A stretch of 64,000 bases of DNA, taken from the NCBI GenBank assembly GCA_032622095.1, contig CP136069.1:161935043-161999042 (forward strand). Direction: 5' to 3'. This document shows, one piece after another, positions 46,432 to 56,539 of the stretch. The translations under genes and the position numbers were made by a program. The notes beneath the pieces were generated by a model. That model had not been told where the DNA came from. It worked only from the letters and a program-made list of their open reading frames with translations, and searched no databases. Every line of letters begins with the position of its first letter. Within the stretch, counting starts at the first letter, position 1. Source of the DNA: Siphonodentalium dalli. Taxonomy: Eukaryota; Mollusca; Scaphopoda; Gadilida; Siphonodentaliidae.

Positions 46432-47089
46432 GTAACCCTTCCATGACTGGAGCCGCGCTGGTGCAGCATTAAAGATCATGTACCAGTGTAGTCTCTTATA
46501 TATGCGAGTCTCCCATTGGCCGACAATGTCAAGGTGAGTATGGTTAGGCCAATGTATTTTCTCATATATGCGAGGCTCCCAATGGGAGACTAAAAGCTAG
46601 CACCATCCTACCTGGCTGAATTGGTCGCAAAATATGAACCGATATATACTCTAAGGTCTAGAAATGCGTGCAAGTTTGTACTGAACCCCGCGGTGACCTG
46701 AAAATTTGCGGAGATCTGGCATTTTCGGCAGCTGGACTATTTCTTTTGGACCAACTACCCATTTCTATCAAAACTGCACTAGATATTTCGGAATTTAAAT
46801 CGGCCCTCAAAACTCATGTCTTCCAAATTGCTTTCCCGCCTATATAAGGACAAGAAGACCCGATGAAATACACCGCAAGATTGGCTGAAACCATGCGGTG
46901 TCTCCAATTATTTAATGCATGTACATATATGTATATGTCCATGTGTATAATTATGTCCATGTGAAGTCCGAAAGCACCCCGGTGGATTCGTGGCTCAAAA
47001 CTGTATTATTATTTATTATTATTATAAGAGAATGCATTGGCACAGGGTTTTCACAATATTTCAGGAAGATCCAATCATGGAATGGTTAA
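46432..47089. mobile_element. TTAA-type MITE, copy E, split by a retrotransposon fragment
   Basis: The left part (46,432-46,591) runs GTAACCCTTCCATGACTGG to CCAATGGGAGACTA. The right part resumes at about 47,023 with ATAAGAGAATGCATTGGCAC and ends CCAATCATGGAATGGTTAA (TTAA at 47,086-47,089). Other copies show that the two parts are adjacent. Confidence 0.75.
46592..47022 (+). pseudogene. CR1/L2-like retrotransposon 3' end nested in the MITE
   Basis: The translation contains APSYLAELVAKYEPIYTLRS, then after frame breaks DQLPISIKTALDIS and EFKSALKTHVFQIAF. This is the standard C-terminus of CR1/L2-like ORF2 ('apsYL.dL...Y.P.R.LRS ... WN.LP..IK.A....FKS.LKTHLF..AF'). An in-frame TGA and at least one frameshift are present. 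It ends in (TTA)n at 47,004-47,022, the expected 3' simple repeat. Confidence 0.75.
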
Positions 47090-48219
47090 ACGTGTAACTC
47101 GTTGCAGTATTTGAGCTTACAGTGTCCTTCTTGTGAACGTGTTACCTATTTATTTTCACCCTAATAATTCAGACAATATATGTACAATTCGCGGGATTTA
47201 TTCAGTATGTTCATGTTGACAGACGATTCGAGATTAGGAAATTCTATTCGATATTTTCATACGATTCGATTCGATCCGATTAGAACGAAAATCGGTGAGT
47301 TTATTACCAACAATACCAAATTCATGTACGGTATCATACATGTAGTTGCCAACATGTCATATACTAATGTTTTTCATGGCAGTTTGAACAGCGAGCGAGG
47401 GGGTTGACAAATATAAATATGTTTAGTCCTGCTTCGAACTGGAATTTCCAGGCACGTGTCATCACAAATGTAAACAAACTTGTACGTGTAATCGTCATTG
47501 TGTCACCACTTGTCTATTTTCACGACTAAAACAGTATTACTGATTCCCATATGTATATGATCATTTTAGGCCTATATATTATTCAGGAAAAAAAAAATTC
47601 TTATTACGGAAGCCGCGGTGAACCGTGACTCAGAGATATCTCGGGACAGCGTCCGGGACTTCGCACATGCCCCTTGAATTTCTAGACAGAATACAGAGCA
47701 GTCTTTATTAATCGATTTCAAATATCGAGACATTATAACGCCGAGCTCTGAAAGGTCAATTCCTTGACTCAAAACAAATATTTTTTCACCCCGAAAGCCG
47801 AAGAAATAGTAATTTAGGGGTGTTGAATCAAACCGTCGGTTGGTTGCCGGTCGACTTACGCGGCCCGGAATGACGAAACAGAATAATCGTTTACTATGGG
47901 CTTTGTTTTTCGATGCTAGAGGGTCGGGGGGAACTCGAAAAAGCATAAATGATACCAAAGTGCGGGGAATTGCGACTATCTCTTTAAGATCGTTTGTCAG
48001 TTTTTAGTTTCTCGGTGAGCCGGTAATTTGCAGATGCAACTTCGATTATCGTGGTGTCAAGCGGAATGGAATTTCTTTAATTAATGAGCCCTTTTCCAAT
48101 TTTCTGATTTGTTTCTTTGTACTGTAGGTCACCATTGAAACTCTGTATCGCAGCTTTTATGCGCGGTTTGCAATTCCAAACAAAACTCCGAAAGCATACA
48201 ATGGCAGCGCGGTATTATT
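47090..48219. other. Unassigned; GATTCGAT low-complexity block
   Basis: CGATTCGATTCGATCCGAT occurs near 47,264, akin to 1,771-1,845. The 128-codon minus frame at 47,572-47,958 has no recognisable domain. Confidence 0.4.
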
Positions 48220-48490
48220 AAAATAATTATAATTAATATATTATATAATTATATATAATTAATATATCATATAAATATATATTATATATTATAATTAAAA
48301 TACAATCACACAGATTGAATGCAACGAAATGGCCGATCACAATATGTGATATATTTGACAAAGATTAGACTGAATAATATATTATAATTTAAATACAAAC
48401 ACACAGGTGCTATGCATAGTTGAATGCAACGAAATGGCCGATCACAATCTGTGATATATTAGACAAAGATTAGACCGATTATATACTCGT
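48220..48490. repeat. AT-rich block and ~90-bp direct duplication
   Basis: An AT-only stretch spans 48,226-48,300. Then two copies of TGAATGCAACGAAATGGCCG plus ATCACAAT.TGTGATATATT follow (about 48,319-48,375 and 48,420-48,478). Confidence 0.7.
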
Positions 48491-48610
48491 GTATATCATG
48501 CCATGAATGTCTACTTTGGCTAACGCCCGTAGAGATCATATTCCACCAGTAGAAAAACGGGGACATTTTTTAAGTTTTGAGGGACCTTATAAAGTCGAAA
48601 AATAACGCGG

Positions 48611-48845
48611 GAAAGGTAATTTTACTTGTAAAAGCTTTTACGTTGTGGGTGGATAAGGGTGATATAATGGCACTGGGTACTTCAAATTCCGTTTATAGTA
48701 TATCCGTGTCAACCAATCAAAATTACGCTTCGGAAAGTGAAGACGGCCACCAGCCAATCAAATACCGTGTATCATTTCTCACCGAAAAATCGTCGCGAGT
48801 CAATTCCAATAGCATCTTTTAGACCCAAGATTCAGTTCCTTTGTT
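48611..48845 (+). repeat. ~235-bp direct repeat, first copy
   Basis: It is nearly identical to 49,761-50,035: GGTAATTTTACTTGTAAAAG, ATAATGGCACTGGGTACTTC and AGACCCAAGATTCAGTTCCT. Confidence 0.8.
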
Positions 48846-49529
48846 TTCAATCAGACAGTTTATAGAAATCTTTTAATTTTTGTTCATTAATTCCTCAATT
48901 TGCGAGGTGAGTACAGTTAGTTAGAGTAATTTAAAGGTGCGAAGTTCCATACGCCATGTCTATCAAAGTGTTGATATTTTGTTCAAGTTTTGTTCGTAAT
49001 TTCGCGGACTATATCGTCTATTGCTTGAGCCTGTTGAGGTTGTGGATCTGACTCAGTGATTGGATTCTGTGTTTACGTTGTCATAATCCATTATGGGCGT
49101 TCTGATGTTTAATCCCAGTCGCAGTATACCGGTACCGTACTGTAAAGCCCGCATACTTATACCATAAACATCAATTTGTTTGTCAGTTAAAAAAGGGGTA
49201 TTATTACTGATTATTACGTAATAATAATTACTTAGTCGCCGGTTAGTTCCCCATAAAGTATGTGCACGTCTTCCGGTCTGCGTTTGATCCAGAATTTATA
49301 TTCCTAATTTTCCATTGGCCTTGACCTCTTGCGCCAAATTCTAACATTGAATCAGTTTGACAATTAGTAAATAGTTCTTCTGAACATTTTACATCTTTTC
49401 ACCCTTTTACTGACTACAGAATGAATCAAAGTTAATTAATTCGACAACCAGTAGTACCACGGCGATAAATGGGCTCTGTGGCTGTATGCTATCGCAATGA
49501 ATAATACCAGACATATTCATTGGGCTAGC

Positions 49530-49763
49530 ATTGTGGCGGTATACACCCACTTTGCCCGGATATATCACTTATATTGATAGTTGAGCTACATATTTACTAG
49601 CATGTTTGTATATATGTACATGTATTTTTGCAATCATATTTGTGCACCAGTTTATTGTTAAATCAGTCATTATGAATTTATTATGTTTGTTGGCAATAAA
49701 TATGCCCAAAATGGAACCTGGTGTTGAGTGAGTTCTGTCCCCTTCTCCAGGAAACAACGTAAA
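49530..49763 (+). repeat. ~230-bp direct repeat, first copy
   Basis: It is almost identical to 51,910-52,141, from GGCGGTATACA to GGAAACAACGTAAA. Each copy contains the same 62-codon minus frame starting MFPGEGDRTHSTPGSILG; identity reflects recent duplication, not demonstrated coding. Confidence 0.8.
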
Positions 49764-50070
49764 GGTAATTTTACTTGTAAAAGGTTTTACGTTGTGGATG
49801 GATAAGGTTGATATAATGGCACTGGGTACTTCAGATTCCGTTTATAGTATATCCGTGTCAACCAATCAAAATTACGCTTCGGAAAGTGAAGACGGCCACC
49901 AGCCAATCAAATACCGTGTATCATTTCTCACCGAAAAGTAGTAGGCTGCCAGCCAATCAGATACCGCGGATCGTCGGGAGTCAATGCCAATAGCATCTTT
50001 TAGACCCAAGATTCAGTTCCTTTGTTTTAAGCCTAAAGCGTCAATCAGACAGTTTATAGAAATCTTTTAA
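49761..50070 (+). repeat. ~235-bp direct repeat, second copy
   Basis: It abuts the preceding repeat exactly at GGAAACAACGTAAAGG. It contains a ~38-bp addition (TAGTAGGCTGCCAGCCAATC) relative to the first copy. Confidence 0.8.
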
Positions 50071-50309
50071 TTTTCCCGCCCACCCGCCCAAATATTAATC
50101 TTCCAAAACACAAGTTCATAATTTGTATATGGATCATAATATTTTCAAAAGAACAATGCAAACAATGGTGATTTATCACATCACACGGTAATCATGGGAA
50201 TAAGCGTTGAACGACTCCGACGTTCTTGATCTTGAGGCCGGCTGAAAGCACTGCTACAGAGTATTATAGCAACCACATCACGCCCGCAGGGCGCGATGTT
50301 GCTTTTCAA

Positions 50310-50700
50310 GTTTAGGCGTGAATGACGTCATTAATGTTTACAATACCATGAAACAGAATTTCGACGCAATGAAAATCCGGACAAGAAAAATGGGTTAAAA
50401 ATCACGTGACTTCCGCTCCGCTTTTACATAGCATCCTGGGAACAATAATATCAAATTGTGAAATCACGGAATCGGAAGTGGACCAAGTGGGATGGTTATG
50501 AAATTAGAGACTTCAGTTTTTCTGAACAATTCCTATGTTATGTAGGCTTATTAATTAGTTTCATTTTGACCATTTTCGTTGGTTAGCTGACCGAAAACCA
50601 GCGAAGACGTCACGACAAGGTCCATGACGTCATTTACGTCAGTTGGTTTTGTGGGCCAGAATCCAGACACATTTCGTCTTTACCGGAAATACCGATTTCA
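50310..50700. repeat. Interspersed repeat (copy 2) without minisatellite
   Basis: It is a diverged relative of the sequence flanking the 33-bp array at 43,590-44,990 and gives that array's pre-expansion state. Confidence 0.5.
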
Positions 50701-51188
50701 CATCACTAGACTAAACGCAATTATATATATACAAAATGGCTAAAGGACATTTTATATACAATATGCACGCAATAAATATGGGATCCCTCCCTACAAACGT
50801 GTTGTTTGTTTGTTTGGTTTTCATTGTTCCTTTTTTGTTTGTTCTTCTTTTAAAACTAGTGAGTGCACATAAGATTATATTCTTCATCATGTTTTCAAAT
50901 GTCATTTTGACTATCAGTTTGAATTTTTGACCATGCAATGAGCTAATTCAGCTGCCTTCCACAATATATACACTTAAATGTAATTAAGAGACTTCTCTAA
51001 AGACCATTTTCTAGAACAATACAGACTGGATTCAAACGACAGATGTTTTCTATTGACAAGAGCTAGCTACCTAGCGCATGAAACTGTTCGCGCGAAATAT
51101 TTCCCCAGTGATATTTTGGGATATAGCGCCCATGTAAACATTTATATTTGTCATATATAAACGTGGCAAGTTGCTAGCTTTAGTTTGG

Positions 51189-51514
51189 CTGAAGGGGTCA
51201 CTCTCACAAAAAAAGTGCTGAAGGGTACACAGGATTCGCAAAATGTGCTGAAGGGCACACAGGGTTTGTGATCGCCACTAACACCGTTACTTAAACTGTG
51301 TTTCTGAAAGTCTGGCGTCCATTAGCAGTTTGTTTTCAGTTCATTTTAATGTTCATTGGGACGTATACATGCAATTATTCTATAAGAGAAATCATGGCAG
51401 ATACGAAAACTAAACGTCATTTAGAATGACATTTCAAACCCTGTGTACCCTTCAGCACATTTTCAAATCATGTGTACCCTTCAGCACTTTTTTTGGTGAG
51501 AGTGATCCCTTCAG
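51189..51514. mobile_element. 326-bp MITE with an exact 11-bp target duplication
   Basis: The left end is CTGAAGGGGTCACTCTCACA and the right end TGAGAGTGATCCCTTCAG. TIRs of about 75 bp include AGTGCTGAAGGGTACACAGG, with GTGCTGAAGGG.ACACAGG repeated inside each. CTTTAGTTTGG flanks both sides (51,178-51,188 and 51,515-51,525) perfectly. An 11-bp duplication points toward Mutator-like elements (usually 9-11 bp). No ORF is present. Confidence 0.85.
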
Positions 51515-51909
51515 CTTTAGTTTGGATGTGCATGAGTTGTTTTAACGAGATACGTGGTGGCAGCCGGCAGGGTGGTTGAACTGTAGTGGTCCGCGGAATC
51601 CGCCCCTCCAACTTTGGTGAAAGTATTCAACATTTTGAAATCACATGACTGACACAGCAACAGTTGGAAACTACGTATATAGATGGAAATTGTTGTGATA
51701 GTTTGATGTATTTGTGTGGTTGCTCCACTACGTGTCACGTGCGATCATATTATACATGTAGTAGAGTATCGGATGCAGGTTTCCGGGAGCCACCAAAAGA
51801 AGTCATATTGAAATATATGGCCACCAAAAGATGCATCCGGTTTTTCCTGAGCGGTTTTCACGGCCGATGAAAGGTTGTTTATTCTCATAGTTGATCTCAG
51901 AGTATAGTT

Positions 51910-52141
51910 CGCGTGGCGGTATACATCCACTTTGCCCGGATATATTACTTATATTGATAGTTGAGCTACATATTTACTAGCATGTTTGTATATATGTACA
52001 TGTATTTGTGCAATCATATTTGTGCACCAGTTTATTGTTAAATCAGTCATTATGAATTTATTATGTTTGTTGGCAATAAATATCCCCAAAATGGAACCTG
52101 GTGTTGAGTGAGTTCTGTCCCCTTCTCCAGGAAACAACGTA
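51910..52141 (+). repeat. ~230-bp direct repeat, second copy
   Basis: It is the partner of 49,530-49,763, with only a handful of differences, so it is a recent copy. Confidence 0.8.
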
Positions 52142-52849
52142 AATATATTTCTTAGTTATTATCTGTTCTCTAATAATGTACTTCACTGTATGCCGATGAA
52201 GGTCCCAAATCGAAATTGCATGCTTTCGTGTGACTTTTATGAGCCGATATCGCAATAAACATTGAATTATTTGTCATGGGTAAATTCCAAAGCAAAACGC
52301 TCACTTAAATCGTGAAATTTTGAGTTAGGAACTTCATCTGCATTGAATTACAATATTAAAAATGCATGATCCGACTTAACGCTAACAAATTACTATTTCC
52401 TTGGCTGCGGGGGTAAACAATATTTGATTCGAGTCAAGGAACATCCATCAAAGCTCAGAGTGATCACATATCGATTATTGAAATTTGCCACGGTTATTTC
52501 CCGAGAAATGTTATTTTTGGCGGCATGGCAAATATTCGTCAAGCCGGTGGTCTCAGACCAAATTGCGAACGAAGATGGATAACTCTAAAATGAAGTGGAT
52601 TTGGGTGTTACTATATTTGACAACGTGTCCAAATTTCGTTGAACAAAACAGAAACTATAAAAATAACACGTTTTGGACAATTTTATACTACAATTCACTG
52701 TGGTTAGCATTATTTTTGGGCAATTAATCCATTCTGATAACTGAAGCGGCATTTAAACAAATGTTGTTGTTGTTGCTGTTGGAATCCGATGATATGGGGA
52801 CCATCAAATCGGATTGAGTACCTTTAACAGGTAATAATTAAGAAATATA
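52142..52849. other. Unassigned
   Basis: A TTG-rich run lies at about 52,763-52,780. No convincing gene is visible. Confidence 0.4.
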
Positions 52850-52985
52850 TTTCCCGCGTTATCTTTTCAACTTCACAAGATTCGCTGTCAAAACTTCAAA
52901 AAGTTCCAAGGATTTGTACTGGTGGTATATGATCTCTACGGGCGTCAGCCAGAGTAGAGATTCATGGCACGATCTAATACTCATG

Positions 52986-54180
52986 CAGTGGTGACGGGAA
53001 TATTAAATCGTCGAGAGAAAGTGACCAAAATGAATTATACGGATTAAATGCTGTTTACAACGAATGGCTGATGACATATTTCACCACATAACTCACCAGG
53101 GAGTTCAATTCATTAACGAGTATACGCATGCAGTTGACAAATGTTTTTTCTTGATAATCAATCCACTTCCTCGCTTCACGGCGATACCGATGTTGATAAA
53201 ACATCACATTGCTGACGGCTGGACGTCTGTTTCGTTTTAACCTAATGATAATGTGTCAGCCATCTGAATGGAAAATCGCCTGCAGACGGTCTCCTAAGCA
53301 CGCACCCCGCTGAGGAGAATTTCTTGTATTTTTCCGGTTTCACCTCTCCGTTGCTTAATCATCTAACCAGTGTTTAACGCGACACAAGTGTTAGCGTGAC
53401 AATATTTGCACATCACGTTGAGTTATTTTCGATCGAATCATTAACGCCCTTTTCAGAACATTGATTCGCCGGTAGGCGTTCGCGTGATAACATGCTAATA
53501 CCCACGCCAGGGCAATCATTATGGCTTTCTTACAGAAACATACGATGATCATAATCTCCTATATAATAATATACTAAGTAATACGACAGTGCATGTCCCT
53601 GTAACATATATCTAGAGGTTATTACTTGGTTAGTTTGATATCGGCCGAGATATCAGCTCGAGGTAACTTCATATCAACCTGAGACCGAAGGTTAAGTTAC
53701 AAAGGTCAGTTTATCCATACGCGTTGAATCAAAACCAGTGGTTATTATTTAAAGAGTGTATATGTATATGTGTGATGCTGACATTTTTCCCAGCCCACAT
53801 TCATTCGCTGTTACCATGCACGATACAGCAGATTACAGCTTATTATCACCCAGAATATACAAAATCGGAAACAAACTAGTCGTTTCCGGGTGTATTTTAG
53901 GAAAAAGAAATCTATAACCTCCCCGTGTTGATTTTCGCCCATCATCCGGTGTTAATAACTATGACGTCGACACCATGCACACACGCATTACGTCTTCACA
54001 CCAGAACACACAAGACGATACCATCGAATATAAGAAACACAGCACAGTTTTGGAATGCTCTTCAGCTTTCACTGCTAATGGACTCTGAAGCCGTATACGT
54101 TGCTATTTTTCAGATGTCCATTGGCGCCATGCAGACAACCGCAAAACATGATAAGGTTCAGGAGAAGGGGGACCCTGTAG
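52986..54180. other. Unassigned
   Basis: A short palindrome, GATATCGGCCGAGATATC, lies at about 53,638-53,655. No gene is supported. Confidence 0.4.
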
Positions 54181-54181
54181 T

Positions 54182-54274
54182 ATGCCAGACTAAATCACAT
54201 GATGGCATTCAGGTAAACAAACAAATAACATTATTTGTATGTTTATATATGTGCCATCATGTGACTTAGTCTGA
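54182..54274. repeat. Hairpin with ~25-bp arms
   Basis: GCCAGACTAAATCACATGAT and GGC on the left pair with GCCATCATGTGACTTAGTCT on the right around a ~45-bp loop. Confidence 0.7.
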
Positions 54275-54394
54275 ATAATATCAACCGAAGAAGGTATAAG
54301 GCCGAAAGCATTTGAAGAGCGACTTATTTTATGTGTATAGATAGTAGTTATATGCGGAATCTTTAAGAATCTTTAAAACGACTCGGCAACACTA

Positions 54395-54805
54395 TAAATT
54401 GAAAAAGGGCGCCATAAACAACCGAAGATTCCTGTAGACAAGAGAATATGCAGAAAGTGTAGATTGGAAACGGAAACTGATGAACATTTTATTTTACAAA
54501 AGCATTCGTCTTCGTTTCTTTGACGAAATAAATAAAATAAATCTCAAGTTTACTAATATGACTGATGCACAACAATTCATTTTCATACTGTGAAATGATA
54601 AAACAGAAACGTGCAATATCATCTGTAACATGGGCCGTCTCTTGTTCAGATTTTCAACAACAAACATGATAAATTTTTCATTTTAATTCGGATTACAATT
54701 GTGTATACTTATTGTATCATATATATTTATTGTTATGTATGTTGTGACATCGGCCCCGTGTGTGTGTGTAATTGTCAATAAACTTATCTTATCTTATTTA
54801 TTATA
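54395..54805 (+). pseudogene. Retrotransposon ORF C-terminus with Cys-His knuckle, frameshifted
   Basis: One plus frame reads KIPVDKRICRKCRLETETDE then HFIL (about 54,419-54,505), a 'RiC..C....EtE.HFil' knuckle. A second frame continues RLRFFDEINKINLKF, TNMTDAQQFIFIL and a stop near 54,592. Together they match the end of CR1/Jockey-like ORF2, with one frameshift where the final Cys is expected. A 3' UTR follows, ending AATAAACTTATCTTATCTTA (54,777-54,797), an AATAAA with a short simple-repeat tail. Confidence 0.7.
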
Positions 54806-54929
54806 TCGTGACAATTCCATGAACCATTATACGTACGGATTTTATGTGATCATCCGCACTATTAAGCTGAAGAAAGTTATATTATATATACAGACGCTCA
54901 TATGAATGGTATGTACCCGCTAGATCCTA

Positions 54930-55975
54930 GGTGACCGAGGTCCTAGCTATCCCCAGTTCAGCTCTAGTTCCCGTCATGGTCCAGATCAAATGTATCAGGG
55001 TCACTGTTGCAATGGCTAAGGTATACCAATGTCTTTGTTAGGTAAGTTTCAAGATGCCCGAGGTCCCATTTATCCCAAGTTATATGTTAGTCAAGGTATC
55101 CCAGAGTGTCTGTTAGCCAATGTATCCCAATGTATCAGTTAGCCAATGCATCTCAAGGTATCTGTTAGCCAATGTATCCCAATGTGTCTTTTCCAAGGTA
55201 TCCCAAGGTGTCTGTTAGCCGAGGTATTCCAATGTGTATGTTTGCCAATGTTGTTGTAAGCCGATATCTCCATTAGCCGTACGTCTCAGTTAACGAACGT
55301 CCCTGTTATATCAATAACCCATTGAGCCCAGGTCTCTGTTAACTCTAGGTCCACCTTAACTCAGGGTTCAAGTTATCCCAAGATCCATGTTAGCCAAGGT
55401 TACAGCTATCCTAAATCAGAGTTAGCCAAGGTTACAGTTAGCCAATGTTACAGTTAACCAAGGTTATACAGTTAGCCAATTTTATACAGTTAGCCCAAGA
55501 TTCAAGTTATTCCACGATCCATCTTAGTCAAGGTTACAGTTACCCTAAGTCACAGTTAGCCAATGTTACAGTTAACCAATATTACATTTAGCCAAGGTTA
55601 TACTAAGTTATAGTTAGCTAATGTATCCCAATGTATCTGTTAGCCAATGTTTCTGTAAGCCGTATATCTCAGTTAGAGTAGGTCCCTGTTATCTCAATGA
55701 CCCATTAAGCCAAGGTATCTGCTAACTCTATGTCCACGTTAGCTCAAGGTTCAAGTTTATCTCAAGATCCATGTTAGCAAAGGTATATATTCTAATTCAG
55801 AGTTAGCCAAGGTGACAATTAACCAAAGTTATACAGTTAACCAATGTTATACAGTTAGCTCAAAGTTCAAGTTATCCCAATATCCATGTCAGCCAATGTT
55901 CAAGTTATCCTAAGTGACAGTTAGCCAAGGTTACACTTATCATAAGTGACAGTTAGCCAAGGTTATATCCGCCTA
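54930..55975. repeat. Degenerate GTTAGCCAAGG minisatellite
   Basis: CAGTTAGCCAAGGT and variants (TGTTAGCCAATGTATCCCA, AGTTATCCCAAGATCCATGT) recur every ~18-25 bp for about 1 kb. A longer period is visible because the block with GATCCATGTTAGCCAAGG recurs near 55,380, 55,520 and 55,760. Stray units lie at about 59,690-59,790 and 60,820-60,930. Confidence 0.8.
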
Positions 55976-56341
55976 GTTCTCGATTCGCAGCCAATACTCA
56001 CACGATTGGATAGCGAAAGATATTTAACCGGGGCTCACGATTAGATGGCGATTGATATTAAGTCTCAATTACACGTACCACGCGAGGTTAGGATTGAGGC
56101 TAGGATTATTGAGGAAATAACTGCTTTTTATGTTTTAACTCGTTTCACTCGAACAAACATAAATGATTTTTATCACATGATTAGCACTATTTTCCTATGT
56201 AATATTCGAGCGTAATAGACACGTGTAATATCGTCGCGTGCAATGACGTCACGCGGCTCTTTGGGACAAAGTTCTCTGTCTGTTAATTATTGTTGTTTTC
56301 AATAAAATTTAAGCGATTATATGACCATGTGATAAAAAGTA

Positions 56342-56495
56342 TCTCAAACTCGTTCTATTTTTTACGTAATTTATCAACCTCGTCCACTAAATCCTATTTG
56401 AGCCTCGGTAAACCTCGGCTCAAATCGAATTTAGTGAACTCGGTTGATAAATTCCGTATAAAATAGAAACTCATGTGAGATCCTCTATATAGAAT
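56342..56495. repeat. Hairpin with ~65-bp imperfect arms
   Basis: The left arm has TCTATTTTTTACGTAATTTA and CCTATTTGAGCC. The right arm is its inverse with GGCTCAAATCGAATTTAGTG and TTCCGTATAAAATAGA. The loop is about 12 bp. It is a likely fold-back MITE. Confidence 0.75.
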
Positions 56496-56539
56496 AACAA
56501 TTACGAATTGCATAACGAAGTTTTAATCTTGAAAATCAG

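Larger units (their letters stand above)
48497..52985. mobile_element. Possible 4.5-kb element or fold-back between ~125-bp inverted repeats
   Basis: The left repeat (48,497-48,615) has ATCATGCCATGAATGTCTAC, CGCCCGTAGAGATCATAT and AATAACGCGGGAAA. The right repeat (about 52,850-52,985) is the diverged inverse, with TTTCCCGCGTTATC, ATATGATCTCTACGGGCG and TTCATGGCACGAT. The interior holds nested duplications. I see no transposase, so it may be a non-autonomous element or two solo copies in inverse orientation. Confidence 0.45.

Noticed and set aside
47572-47958. 128-codon minus ORF
   Set aside because: No domain, odd composition and ends in poly-Phe from an A-run; not supportable.
54270-54330. 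Possible Penelope hammerhead-ribozyme-like words (CTGAATAA...GGCCGAAAG)
   Set aside because: The conserved CUGAUGA core and correct helices are not present.
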